Source: Oegoconia quadripuncta
Taxonomy: Eukaryota; Arthropoda; Insecta; Lepidoptera; Autostichidae
Direction: 5' to 3'
DNA length: 64,000 nucleotides
Assembly: GCA_949316235.1 (NCBI GenBank)
Contig: OX438744.1
Coordinates: 29,384,778-29,448,777 of the forward strand
In this document: positions 1-12,900 of the stretch, one piece after another
Position numbering within the stretch: the stretch's first letter is position 1
How the letters are laid out: each line of letters opens with the position of its first letter
Position numbers and translations under genes: made by a program
Notes under the pieces: generated by a model
Seen by the model: only the letters and a program-made list of their open reading frames with translations
Told to the model about the DNA's origin: nothing
The model's database searches: none

Positions 1-260
1 CAGAATGCTTTACAAAAGATTTTGGCGGCTTCTTGTGGGAACCCGAAAGCTCCGTTACGCACTTTAATTTACACTTCCCTTCACTTGTACACCATCACTA
101 ACGTTTGCTGCACAATATTCTGCCATTATTAAGCTTCAAAAGTTAGAATGCACAAATTATAAGAATTATAAAGAAAAATGCAACTTCACTCGCCGAGTTC
201 CCGCCAAAAAGCCTGACAGATATTGTTTGACAACAACAGTCAAAAGGTTTGAAGACTATT
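1..260 (-). promoter_or_regulatory. possible 5' end of a leftward gene outside the window
   Basis: The stretch looks less AT-biased and less repetitive than its surroundings. On the minus strand an ATG at 126-124 has a good insect start context (AATAATGGC), but its frame stays open for only about 20 codons before TAA. The first ~60 bases also have open frames on the minus strand. This could be the promoter and first exon of a gene running off the left edge, but no domain is visible. It is a weak inference. Confidence 0.15.
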
Positions 261-3200
261 TAGCCACGTAATGTTACCAAGAGCAACATAAACTTACCCG
301 CTAAAAATAAATAGCACCTATTATTATAAAAAAATAAAATTTTCCTGCGTCTTTTTTAAAGTATTCCGTTTTATAATAATTCATTCATTTGATTAGGTAT
401 TAATTATAAGAAGTTAGTCGAACTAATGTAAAATGGCAATGTGCGTCTGCTTTCACCTTCCCTCAAATAAATTAAATAAAAATGTCAACTTTTTTATATT
501 TTTAGAGACTAATTTATTTCAAATTTAAAACGATAATTTTAGTTTTCGTACACATATTTAAAAAACATAATTTTAATGTTATATTGTTGCTAATGATCAA
601 CAAGTCGGTGTATACCTACACTTATCTAAGTGCTCCTAATACTTTTGTTATGGATAGGTATTGTAAAATTAATGAACGCAATGGCCTGGCTTTTGTTTGT
701 TCATAAACAATAATTCACAGATTCTAAAAACATGCATACACACACAATAACAAATGAATAACTCATCTATTGCAAATAACATGTTTCTGTCATTAACAAA
801 ACTATTGTTTGTGAATGGAAAGTAATCGATTAAACTTGTAAAACTGTGAAACATTAATCATCATATTAGCCACAGGACGTCCACTGCCGAACATAGACCA
901 GAGTAGCCGGTTTTTTTTAAATCTATAAATGTTTAAGAGGGTTTGTTCTGTACAGAATATACCACCCTCATAGTATCTGCTTGAAACCTCATCACCGCCG
1001 CTTAATACCTAAATTCACTATTTTATACATCATCCTGGCCATCACCGAGTTTGAGGACGCCAAGACACTGTTACAACCGCCTATCTCAAACAGATTATAT
1101 ACTATTTGAAGTTGCCTTCTTTCTGCATCGTTCCGGACACATACCATTAAAATATGATATACGTCTTCTGTTCACATTGGTTCGGAGATGCTGATATGAG
1201 TAGAACAAACATTGTCACCGCCTTCAGGCTTCGATCAGGACTTATTCTATTAAATAGTGTCGGATACTTAATGGGTAAAATACCATCACCGCATTGCACA
1301 GAGTGGCCGGTTCGTGTGTCCATCTTGTGAGTAAACGTCCTACGCTGCGCTTCGCTCACCCCCACCCCAAGTATCGCTCACTCCCTAGCTCATTGCGTGA
1401 CTTTGAACTTTCGTATGAGGCCCATACTAATATAGATCACGTTTCAGTGGTGAAAATGCCACTGAAACAATGAATCACAAATTTATAGTTGTAGAATGTC
1501 TGTTAAAACTTAAAAATGTTTACCATCGAAATCACAATCATATTTACTCGTACGAAAACGGAAGCTTGCCAAGCTAGTGTATTTAGTAATTTTATATTAT
1601 TTTTCAATCAATCGATCATGTACACTTCATTGCACATAATGTTATGGGAAGCTTTGCGCTAATCGCGTTGCTTCTAGACCACTTTTTAAAAACTTTACAA
1701 ACCATCGCGTCGTTGATGTAACTTTTAATTTACTTTTAAATATACTGCTAAGCTCTTACTGGATTTCTCAGTCGCGATTACGACCTCCACGGGAATGTGT
1801 TGATTCATCTTTTTTCGTGAACTATAGACCGATGACGGGCAGTAGCGTCTGTGGTTGCGAATGCCGCAGACCCGCCCTTGTCCAGTGCCAGTGTAGCGAT
1901 TAGGGCACCGCGCCGTAGGAAGGGTTTATATTTATTGGGTATGCTATTTATTTTGATGATGATCTTTCTTTTACGTTGTAATCCACGCGATCGGTGGGTA
2001 CGTTAAATAGTTATGCATGCGGATTGATGATGATTATAATATACACAACAATATATAATGTTGCTCCTTTATTAATCTATTTTACGAAACCCACAGAAAA
2101 TCTCAAACCTCACTCTCCCATCTACCTCCTCATCGACTACTCTCCACCAAAATATTGCAGAAACTCGTCTCTAATCTTACATTTTATACACTTATTTAAA
2201 TACTTACATCTTTCTTATCATAATGTATAGTTGTTGTAGTTTATAACAAATAGTATTTAAATTACCTTCATGAACCATCTTTTTTAATGACAGACGGGAA
2301 TCTAAGGTAGGATAATGTCATTCCTTGTTAGGATGTGATTCATAATCCTGTTTGGGTTTTGGGTGATAAGATAATGATTTACAATTTAATACTAATCTGT
2401 TGGGAATACATTGGTATTTATGATAGTATTCATAAAACTATCGGTGGAAAGTCCGCTTCCTTTCAGATAGCAGCGATTGCGCATCCCGTTTAGGGCAAAG
2501 AATATAAAATTAGAGACGTGTAAATAATAAACAGATTCTGCATATAAAACTTATTATAGACAAATATCTACTTTAGATAAACCTCATAGATGTTATAAAA
2601 TGTGTTTGATGTGCAACGTCACCAGTAAGGTACCAAAAATCTAGGCTCACGTACCAGCGTATTATAAGCAAATTCATGAGATCTTGTAAACTTTCGTCTT
2701 GTTTGATTTATCACATGATGCGCCACACAAAAGAGAATTTATATTGAGTGAAGTGAAGAGATTAGTAATATCATTTCGGATCATTTCATAATAATTATAT
2801 TTGAAGAACTCATATAAAGACTTAGACCTAGATCAGTTTCTGCAGAATAAATCATGACATAAGCCGCATTGCGCAGGTGTGATCTACTGAACCCATATCT
2901 AGTATCCGGCATGGTTGCAGCCTCCAAACCTCTCTATTTAGTTCATATTTTGATAACGTAGATGATATTTTACCAAAATTTCCAATGTCAGCTATTCATG
3001 TGATTTTCAATTTGCCGGCGCAATTATTTATTATATTTCCGAATTTCTTATCTCAATTCAATTCAATGCTAGAACCTCCTATCTCAAGAAATGCTTCCAA
3101 TTTCTCTGCTCCACCCACAATCATCGTTCTGGCTGGCTAAGTTATAATTGGTTTTGTGCTACAGTTCTTTCAAGTTCGAGTCAAAACTCGTACAATGCGT

Positions 3201-3410
3201 TCAAAATTCTAATTCTGCCCAATATCGCATCTATTTCGAAATTAGTCTTTACAAAAATATGAGTGTCCTTTAACTGGTACAACAGCGTAGATCAAAATGA
3301 ATACTCTGCAGTAACTATAGTGTGGTGAACTTCAAATGTTACATTCGACTTTTATTTATTTATAATACAATTAGTATTTTTATAGTGATTCTAGTTTTTT
3401 GTTTCTGAAA
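261..3410. other. intergenic stretch without recognisable gene
   Basis: No coding exon could be supported on either strand. The short ORFs here have no domain signature. A degenerate repeat copy (ccacaggacgtccactgc) lies near 874-891 and recurs near 15352. The last few hundred bases presumably hold the promoter and 5' UTR of the gene starting at 3411, but I cannot point to a transcription start site. Confidence 0.5.
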
Positions 3411-3462
3411 ATGTTTATAAAGTGTTTTTTGTTATTTTTTATATTGGGCCAAATCGATACCA
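3411..3462 (+). CDS. exon 1: start codon and signal peptide
   Basis: ATG at 3411 follows GAAA and opens a 17-residue stretch ([17 protein letters not shown]) with one Lys, a strong hydrophobic core and a polar end, which is a typical secretory signal peptide. It runs straight into a canonical donor (A|GTAAGTAA, GT at 3463) in phase 1. That phase matches the acceptor at 10701. Cleavage is probably near the end of this exon. Confidence 0.75.
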
Positions 3463-6400
3463 GTAAGTAATTTTAATATTTCTTATTGTAATTCAATTTG
3501 ATTACATTAATAATAACCGCTTTTTGTGCTTGACAAACCATATAAATTTAATAAATCACATGTTTAAGTCATTTTGAATTTATAAAATAAATATTACAAG
3601 TTTTCTAAAATAAAGTTAAGTACCTCAAAATAAAACGGCTTACAATTTTTTTCTAGCTCATAATGGAATCGAATTCGAGATATTTTATGCCACTGGCAAA
3701 ATCTTTAACTACTGAGCTGCGGAGACAGTTGCGAAAACTGTAGCTTATTTTCATAATATATGTTATAATTCAGATTTGCAAGAGCTGCTTCTTAGGCAGG
3801 GTGGTCTTGCAAATGAGGTATTGCGGTGGCGTGGTTCATTTTGGACCCCATCGTCATTTACAATAAAAATACTTATGTGATAACATCAGCTCTATATTCA
3901 GCAGTGGACCAACCATAGGTTGAATTTGTGGATTTAGATCGCAGCATTCGTTTTGTAGGTATATTTTATTAACCTCAGAGGCAAAAAGGGGGGAGTTATA
4001 AATTTTAAGTCTATATCGGTCTGTGGAGCTGTGTGTCTGCCCGTCTGTCTGTGGCATTATAACACCGAAATGGCTGTGGAGATTAAAAAATGGTTTTATA
4101 TTTTCCATAGCTTGTGTTTGCAATATGTTTCTTAGCTATGTATGATGAAAATCTGTTTTGAATTTCGAAGACATTTCACTTTTATCACAGTTGCTTACAT
4201 ATATGGTTTCGCACGTGATAAGAATAGAACCAACCCGTCTCTTCATGTGTATGTCGTAAATGCGACTAAGGGAATTTCCACCAAAAAAATTCTATGGTTT
4301 TGCAAATACTAACGGCAATAGGCTCACCCCCTGTCACGTGTGCATTTTTGTATATTTCGTAAGGTGAACCGTATATATGTTGATTTTTATATATTAACAC
4401 AATTTATATATTATTTTAATGTTCGAAACACCCAAACACTGCGGTTTGGGATATCATTACCACCTTTTTTGGGTTAAAGTTATTGATGTCTGCGTTGATA
4501 TCTGGATGATATTGTTATTATCGGGGATTTTCTTAGTTTTCAATTTATAGAGTAGAAAGCGTGTTTAGGATTGTCTGCGATTTTTTTTATTTCAACTTTT
4601 TTCTTTAAATAAATTTATCTACCTATGGCAATAACTTCTATTTCATTTGCCAATATGCCCTATTTTTTTCCGTACGGTAAAAAACTCATCCGGTATTTTT
4701 TTATTTCTTAAGCACACAAAACAAGTTCAAGTAATACCCAATAGTTACTTAGGGTGCAGTATGATATAACTAGAGGCTATAACTCTAAATAACTATAATA
4801 TAAATATAAATAACGCCTACTTATTATATAATTCGTAGTTAGATTATTTGTGAACAAAACAGATTTCAATTACGTAGTAATAAAATAATAATTTTGTTTA
4901 ATTTATTGCTTATGTAATTAATTTCTGAAGCTCGGTAGTACCTATAATACAGGCCTGAGCTTGAAACCTTCTCCAGGGTAGGGTGTCCAATTTGTTAATG
5001 AGCTATCCAATAGCAAATATTACTACGAAGAAACTTTATTTTATTTTTAAAATTAATAAAAATGTCTTGAAATTTTAAAAAGAAACCTACTTCAGCCGGG
5101 AATAAAATTAACAACATTTGAGTAAATCTAATTCTGTATTTTTATTTTTAGCATCAATATGTATAAGGTAAATAACAAGGATCAAATCTGTCTAATAAAT
5201 ATTTTATGTTTAATTGAAAGACCATGCAGTTTAACATATCTGTTTATTTTTATCTCATTATGACAATTTGAAAAAACTAAGAATGTTTTTTTTTCATTAA
5301 AAATAAAATTAGTTTAAGGTATTCTCAGCATTTAATGTGGATTCTTACCCATTAATATTGGAGACCTAAGAGAATTTTCAAACACTGACACCAATTATCT
5401 ATTCACAAACTAGTCAATACTTGTACGATAGATACTAGATAAAGGATAAACATACATAAATATTTATATAAACATTGATGACTCGTAAATAAATAGGGAA
5501 TGTGCTATTCATCACACAAGCATGTATCGATTGATCTTCCCCATAGCTTAAGTACACTTTTACTATTTATGTTAAATATTCTTTGTATTTTATTTTGTGT
5601 GCAATAAAGGATTTAATAATAATAATAATAGAGCTTTCGGGACTAGCTTTCATCCAACAGCGGACTTAAGGTTGAATGGACACTTTTATGTAAAGTCGGC
5701 AACACAATTAGGGTAGCAGGCTTAATTTGTATGATAATTGTTTGGAAGGTCTTGGTTGGATTTTCTTATATTTTCCTTCACATATTGATCGGTATATAAT
5801 CATTTGATAGATAAATTTCAGTTAAACTGAAAAACATACATACATAAAGTCATTTTTAAAGCAAATATATTAAAGAAATTACTAAACGTACATACCTACA
5901 TACGTTACGTTTTGACATCTATTCCAAACGGGGTGATCAGAGATATTCCAGTTCGGGGGTTTCAAACATTAAAAGTTTAATGATTGAAATGCACACGTGA
6001 CCCAGGTGCAGGCAAACGTGCAAAACTATAGATGTTTTTGTTGGAAAGTCCCTTAGTTGACTATAAAGTTCTATTTAGACTTTCTCCTACATATTAGGTA
6101 TATTCATAAATAAATGCCTGCTACCTTAAACGTGTTGCCGACTTTACACTGTAAATTATGATTAGGTTTACAAAATGATTAGATTTGTTTATTTATTAGC
6201 GGTCAATAAGGGACGTGACTCACAAGTGCTAAAGGTCACTCAATACGCTACGAAACTGCTCAAAGATTCTTATGTCTCGGGATATCTGAGAGGTGTCCCC
6301 ATAAGTAAGAAGTGAAGATTAGTTCGGTGTCTTGGAAGAGGCCTATGTCGCTAGGCTGATGAATGTCAGGCATAATAATGTGCATTGCAAATAATTTTGC

Positions 6401-6908
6401 AATATAATATGAGATTAGATCGTTTAAAGGACTGTCTGTCTGTCCATCCTACGCCTCCCTGCGGGCGGAAGTTCAAACCGCCATCGCTCAACGTCCGGAT
6501 GCCCGGTTGATAAAAACTTTATTTATTTCATATTTCCAACAAACGATTACAATGTTATTTTTACAAGTAACAACATATTTAAAGAGCCCTGTGGCCCAGT
6601 AGTTACACGGCTCGGCTTCAAGGTAGATAGAATGCTAGTTAAAATAGTCCCGTACAATAATAATTTTCGATAAAATGGTAGGAAAAGAATGTTACTTTTA
6701 AGATAACAAGTTATGCTTACGGTATGAAAATGAAAAAAGTTTATTTTCGACATTAGTAGGTATAAACTATAGACTAAGGTTGGGATCTCCTGTTAAGTAT
6801 ACAAGTATACCTTATGCCAGGAGGGCCCGCTCTTCCATATCTAAACGTTACATTGAAAATAATGTTGGTTAGGTTAGAAAATACATGTTTTTATGTGTGT
6901 GTGTGTGT

Positions 6909-6959
<51 letters not shown>

Positions 6960-9900
6960 CGCGTATGTGTGTGTGTGCATGGAGAGTTCACATACGAACG
7001 CTGATTATGTTATTTTTTTTTATTAAATTTTATTTTTATCCATTTGCATGACAACATAAGAAGTAACAAATAATCGATCATAATTTTTACTTACAAACTT
7101 GGTCAAGTCAATGAGTACTATAATACCCAAAGGATCTCGTCGTCAATGACGTCATCACGGTGGCTGCCTCCGTCCCTCACAGCTCATTCCACTGCTGTTG
7201 GTGAAAGTTGATTCACAATAGCCTAAAAGGGATTTTTAGTACCTTTCAAATCTTTACTTTTGTTATAATTATCTACATATTCTAATAATCTGACGATATA
7301 TACTATTCTATTATGACCCACTAGCTAATTGACCGAGAGTGCAAATTTACTTTTTTAATTGAGCTAAGGTACAAAAAAATAAATATCTACATTACGTTGG
7401 TATCGTTCGAAATTGAACTTATAAGTAAAGTGTATGCACTAATAATGGTTTCGATTCGGATGTAGATACACCAACTAAACCTAAACCAAACCAAACTAAA
7501 CTAAAACCAGTTTGGGAGTGGTACCGTCGCATCGTACTGTTCCAGGGAGAAAGAGACCATACTACTTTAAAACTCGTTTTAGTTTAGTTTAGTTCAGTTT
7601 AGTGTACATCCGAATCGACACCATTACACAACTTAACTATAATATACATATATCACACAAAGTGAAATTGACAGTAGTATAACATTATTAATATTTCCTA
7701 TGAGTAATGGGAAATATACTGTTGTTGGTAACATTTAGAGCCGTAAACTGGCTCAAAAGGTCTAGTATCCAAAGCGTTAAAAAGCTGTTAAAAATAAAAA
7801 TACAAGGTCAAAAAAATATTTACATAGCGCGCGTGTATTTTGAAACGTTTTGGTCTGTGTTTGAAACGGACAAAAGTAGTAGGTATTGCTACAAAGAAAA
7901 TAACATTTTTAATAATAAATGTTGACCATGCAGTCTTCTACTTCACAATGCCTTCTGCTGCGTGCTCTATTCATTTCTAAATAATTACGACGTCACGCTA
8001 AATAATTTTTCGACGTTTTCTACTTACGACAGACATTTCCAAATTCAAGCAAATAAACATAATTTCATTTCATTTTCTATTTATTAATTTTAATAGCATA
8101 CAGAGTATCAGTAGGTATTTACATGCTACTAGGTTTTATATTAGCAAAATTTTAAATAAGCAAATACTTGAATTCTTGTCTTCGTGTCAAACCTGTTTGG
8201 TGTAGTGGTTAGCAACTCTGACCACTATACCAAAAGGTTGCGGGTTCGAATCCCGCTAGGGGCATATGTTTGTGTGATGAATACGGACATGTGTACCCGA
8301 GTTATGGATGTTTTCATTTATGATAAGTATTTATTTACAAAAAAAATGTATTTATGTAGTATATCAACCATCTGGTCTCCACAACACAAGCATATAGTTG
8401 CTTACTGTGGAACTAGATGGCGCTGTGTGCATGCCTAAGGATATTTATTTATTGTTGTCAAAATGCGGGTAAGGACCTCTCTCTGGCGACTAATTATCGC
8501 CCAATTATATATTACCTATATTACCAAGTTTAGGCAAACTTTTTCAAAAAGTCGTGTGCTCTCATCTAGCCCATGTTGCTGACCCTAAATTAATAAACGA
8601 ATAATTTGGCTTTCGTGACTGGCATTCGACTACACAACAACTAGCTAGGGTTGCAGAACACGTAACTCATACTATTAACCTTGGTAAATCTACGGAGATA
8701 GTTCTAATGCATCTAAAAAGGTTAAACCATGAGGTTAAACCGATGAGCATGAATGAACAACCTTATGAGAGTGAATGGCAAAAGAGGTGTGTCAGGATCG
8801 TAGCAAGTGGAAGTCTATGGTCTCTGCCTATCGAAGGCCTATCGCTACGGGAAACAGGCGTGAATGTTGAAAAGGCTTTTGATATAGGTAGTATGGCACC
8901 ATGGCCTACTGCACAGAATTTTAAAGTTAGTTGCCTACTTTGTCAAGGTAGACTTATTAATTCTTATCTTTCCAATCGCATCTTCATAGTGCATTTGGAC
9001 AATCACATATCGTCCTCACGCGGTGTTCCTGTTGGGGTGCCGCAAGGATCAATTCTGGGACTTTATCTTTTTTTTTATACCTCAAGAACATCCCCATCCA
9101 ACCTCACACACGTCTTGCATACTTTGCAGATGACACTGCGTCTTTGACAACGGATTATGACATAAACATCGTAATGGGTAGACTACAGTTGTGCACATAG
9201 CTACTTTGCAAGTTCTTTTCTAACAGGAAATTAAAACTCAATGAGGCCGGGAATATACGTCCGATAGTGTTTCCGATTGTCTGATCAGACTATCTAATCG
9301 TATTCACTCGATATTCGTCCGATTCTTCCGTCAGACTTTGTCTGAGTCGTTCTGGAGCTATTATCCCTTGTCTTTGCAGGCGGAGCATAAAGAAAAAAGG
9401 ACGACGAATTATTGCTACTTAATGCATTTAATTAATACAAAGAAAAATTGAAAGTATTTGCTCGTGTGGACGCGAAAGAAGAAAACACCGATAATAAAGT
9501 CGTACGCACCTCGGCGCTGTTTCCGACTCAAAATATCCGACTTCGGATCGGACGTGTATTGAGTGTTCAAACAAAACTATGGCTCCAACGCCTTCCGATA
9601 GTCTGATCAGACTATCGGATCCAACTATCGGTAGAAAATATTTTACGTACATTCCCAGCCTTAGACAGAGGCCTTTACGAAGAAATGTAAGGAAAAGGAA
9701 AGACCTTTGAAGGATTTATTAACTTTGTGAAGTCGGCTAACATAAACAGATAACTGGTTCTTATTCCTTGTATTAACATTGTGCCTATTACTATTTTAGC
9801 GAATAAGGTTATATTTTTTTGTATATAACAAATTCTCATAAATGTATTGAGATGCCATTGTTAAGATATAAATTTCCTTAAATTTATCTCTAAGAGATAC

Positions 9901-12900
9901 TCTAGGTGCTAATTTATTGGCACGAATAGTGCGCTTCTGCAGAACAAAAATGATATGCATATCAGCAGCGTTTCCCCACAACAATATGCCATATGACATA
10001 AATTTTAGACTTACAAATTAGACAAGGAAATGTAAATTACCCTCCAAATACATTCATATCAACGGTCATGAAATCGCTTGGTATACCTACTTCAGTTAAA
10101 TACCTGGGTGTAATCCTCGACAAAAAATTAAACTGCGGTACATATCAGTAACATGTCAAAGGGACTTAGAGCGTTAAACGCTTTAAAACCTTAAAATCTT
10201 AAATCGTAACTCCCAATTAAGTAGTAAAACAAAACTACAGCTGATGTGTACTACTCTAGTAAGGCCAATCCTCACATAATGCTTGTCCCGTCTGGAGCCA
10301 GCCCTCGTAATTAAAACTATGACAAACTTCAAATAATACAACATAAAGCACTAAAAACAGCTTATAACCACAAAGTACCTACGCAGCGGCGGCTTTGTGT
10401 TACAACACTCCATTCAATACTAATTTGCGCAACTTACATGATTACTTTATATTAACCTATCCCTAATAAAAGATTTTATAGTAACACTAGGTAACTAAAC
10501 GATTTCGCTTGTCTAAAAACATATTATTTTTACAATTTCTTATTTTCAATACTCGAAGACGGGATTCGTAGTCACTATTAAATAATAATCATTATAATCT
10601 AGAGGTTAGTTTTTTTTTACACAAACATTCACAGGTACAAAATTCCATCTAGCGCATCTCATGGCATTTCTTATTGTCCCTAATGAAATTTTCTTTACAG
10701 CGTCCACAAGGGCACGTTTTACTCCACGCCGTCGAGTGCCTCTCCCTGAGTCAGACCTCACAGCTCAAAAGTCCTGCCAGTTACCAAACTTCCCCCAAGG
10801 AAGGTTCCGGTTCAAACAGAAGAGCCATCTCATCAAGTTCATCTGCCTCCCTGGTTTCGATCTGGTTGGAAACAGATATGCAACATGTAGAGACGGTGAA
10901 TGGGATGAGCCAGTACCGGTTTGTGTCAGTAAGTAAGGACCCATGGCCTATACAACTCTACTGCTCTAACCGATCCTATTGCAACGCCTGCCATTGAAGA
11001 ACCTGTATAGAGTAAGCTCAGAGTAACGGTTTTTAGCAGGGCTTGTAACCGGTTTCGAAAATACCGATAAATAAAGGTTTTTACCGGATTTTAGGAAAGG
11101 TTTCGTACAGAGCGCATTCGAAATGAGAGCACTACCTACAACCTCAATAAACCCGATTAATCCAGACAGACAGTTCATGCGTCGGCGTCATTTTGTAGTG
11201 ATAGAGAACTGCCTCGTCGGTAAGAGCCACAAATGAAAACCACTAATGGCCTATTTGGTTTCGCTCCAAAAACCGATTTTTTAGGGTAGAACAAGCCTAC
11301 TAAAAACATTTCTTTTGGTAAGGCTTGTTTATCGATTTATTTTTAAATTTAATCAGCGTAGTACAAAAGGAGTGTTTTATTTAGTTTGGATCTACCTTTT
11401 TATTTTGAATAAATTAAGCGGTTTTAGTGGTTTTCATTTCGTTCTTACCGACGACCCAGTCTGTATCACTACAAAGTTTTTTTGATAACTTGAAATATTC
11501 TTGATGTACTCGTATATTGGTGTCATAAACGCGGCCTAAATTTTGAGTTATTTCGTCTTGTTTATGATTTTCATCTGACTGCCAAAGAAAGGAGGGTAAT
11601 GTTTTACGAGTTCATGTCTGTAGAATACTGTTCATATTGATCACACAAACATTTTCTCCTGGCGGGATTGGTACCTGCAACCGTTGGTTTCTATGACAGA
11701 GTCACTGTGTCTACTACACCAATTTCATAGCAAATTCATAGCATAGTTTTTATTCCTTATTATAATTTCCTCACAGAACCTGGCTGCGCTTTAGATACCA
11801 TAGAAAATGGTATTCAATGGAACCTCCGCAGAGGTGCTTGGGTGGTGTCCTTTTGTCTCCCTGGATACAAGCTGGTGGGGTCATCTGTCATCTACTGCGA
11901 TGGCAGGAAATGGAATGACACTGCACCTAAATGTGTTGGTAAGTACAAATCATTTGTTTTACATTATAAGTTCCAGGTACGTTCCGTATATAATTACGCC
12001 GACCTTTCCTCACTAACTAAATTTTTACCGTAAGGAAAAAAAATCGGCATATTACATACTTAAAACTTCAAACTTCAAGTATTTATTTCAACGTAAGATA
12101 CATGATATCATTTGTTGAATGTCAATTTAAATCTACTGAAAATAAAATTATTTGTCAGTAATTAAATAAAAGCAAGCGAGTTCTACAGTGGAGACCGCGT
12201 TTAGGCAAACGTAATGTGGGACGCCCCCCGGCTAGATGGAGCGACGATCTGCGCAGGGTGGCTGGCAGTAACTGGATGCGTAAAGCCGAAGATCGGGCTG
12301 AGTGGCACGCCTTGGGAGAGGCCTATGTCCAGCAGTGGACTGCCGCAGGCTGGTAATGATGATGATGATGATGATGAATTAAATAAAAAATATGCATTTA
12401 TCTGTCAGTCGGTATGTCCAAGCTACTTACCGCTTCGGAAAGGGATACATACATAATGTCCACAGACTTCCACTTGCTACGATCCTGACACACCTCTTTT
12501 GCTTCCTTCACTCTCGTAAGGTTGCATATTAGGTAGGTAAGTGAAATAAAAGTTATTAGTTCGTTTTTTTTTTCAAATCCATCATCGACCCACGCGCCTA
12601 CCGGTGATTGATATGCGACTGGCGGGATTCATAGGGTTCCTATCAAGCGAATTTTAATTGGAACTCACATTTTCTCCAAGTTTTTTAATTCATTTAATTT
12701 AATGATGTAATTATGTGCAATAGGCTACATATGCGACTGTCAAATGCCACAACGTTTTATTATATTTTATGGTTATGAAGAAAAGAAAAATTGAACTATC
12801 TACGCCAATACCTTCTATTTCACTTACCTAATATGCCCTATTTTTTTCCTTACGGAAAAAAACTCATCCAGTATACAAGGTAAATTTGAATTTCCTGTAA

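Noticed and set aside
6814..7026. Val-Cys repeat ORF
   Set aside because: Translation of a (TG)n microsatellite.
8191..8265. tRNA gene at the S2 head
   Set aside because: Same reasoning: it is the head of a multi-copy SINE with an unrelated 3' body.
8707..9147. 146-codon ORF as a host gene
   Set aside because: It fuses an inserted repeat with reverse transcriptase motifs ([15 protein letters not shown]) of a decayed LINE.
10674..10997. Second long frame over the sushi 1 exon
   Set aside because: It is a Ser-rich frame offset by one base, and lacks the four-Cys CCP pattern seen in the accepted frame.
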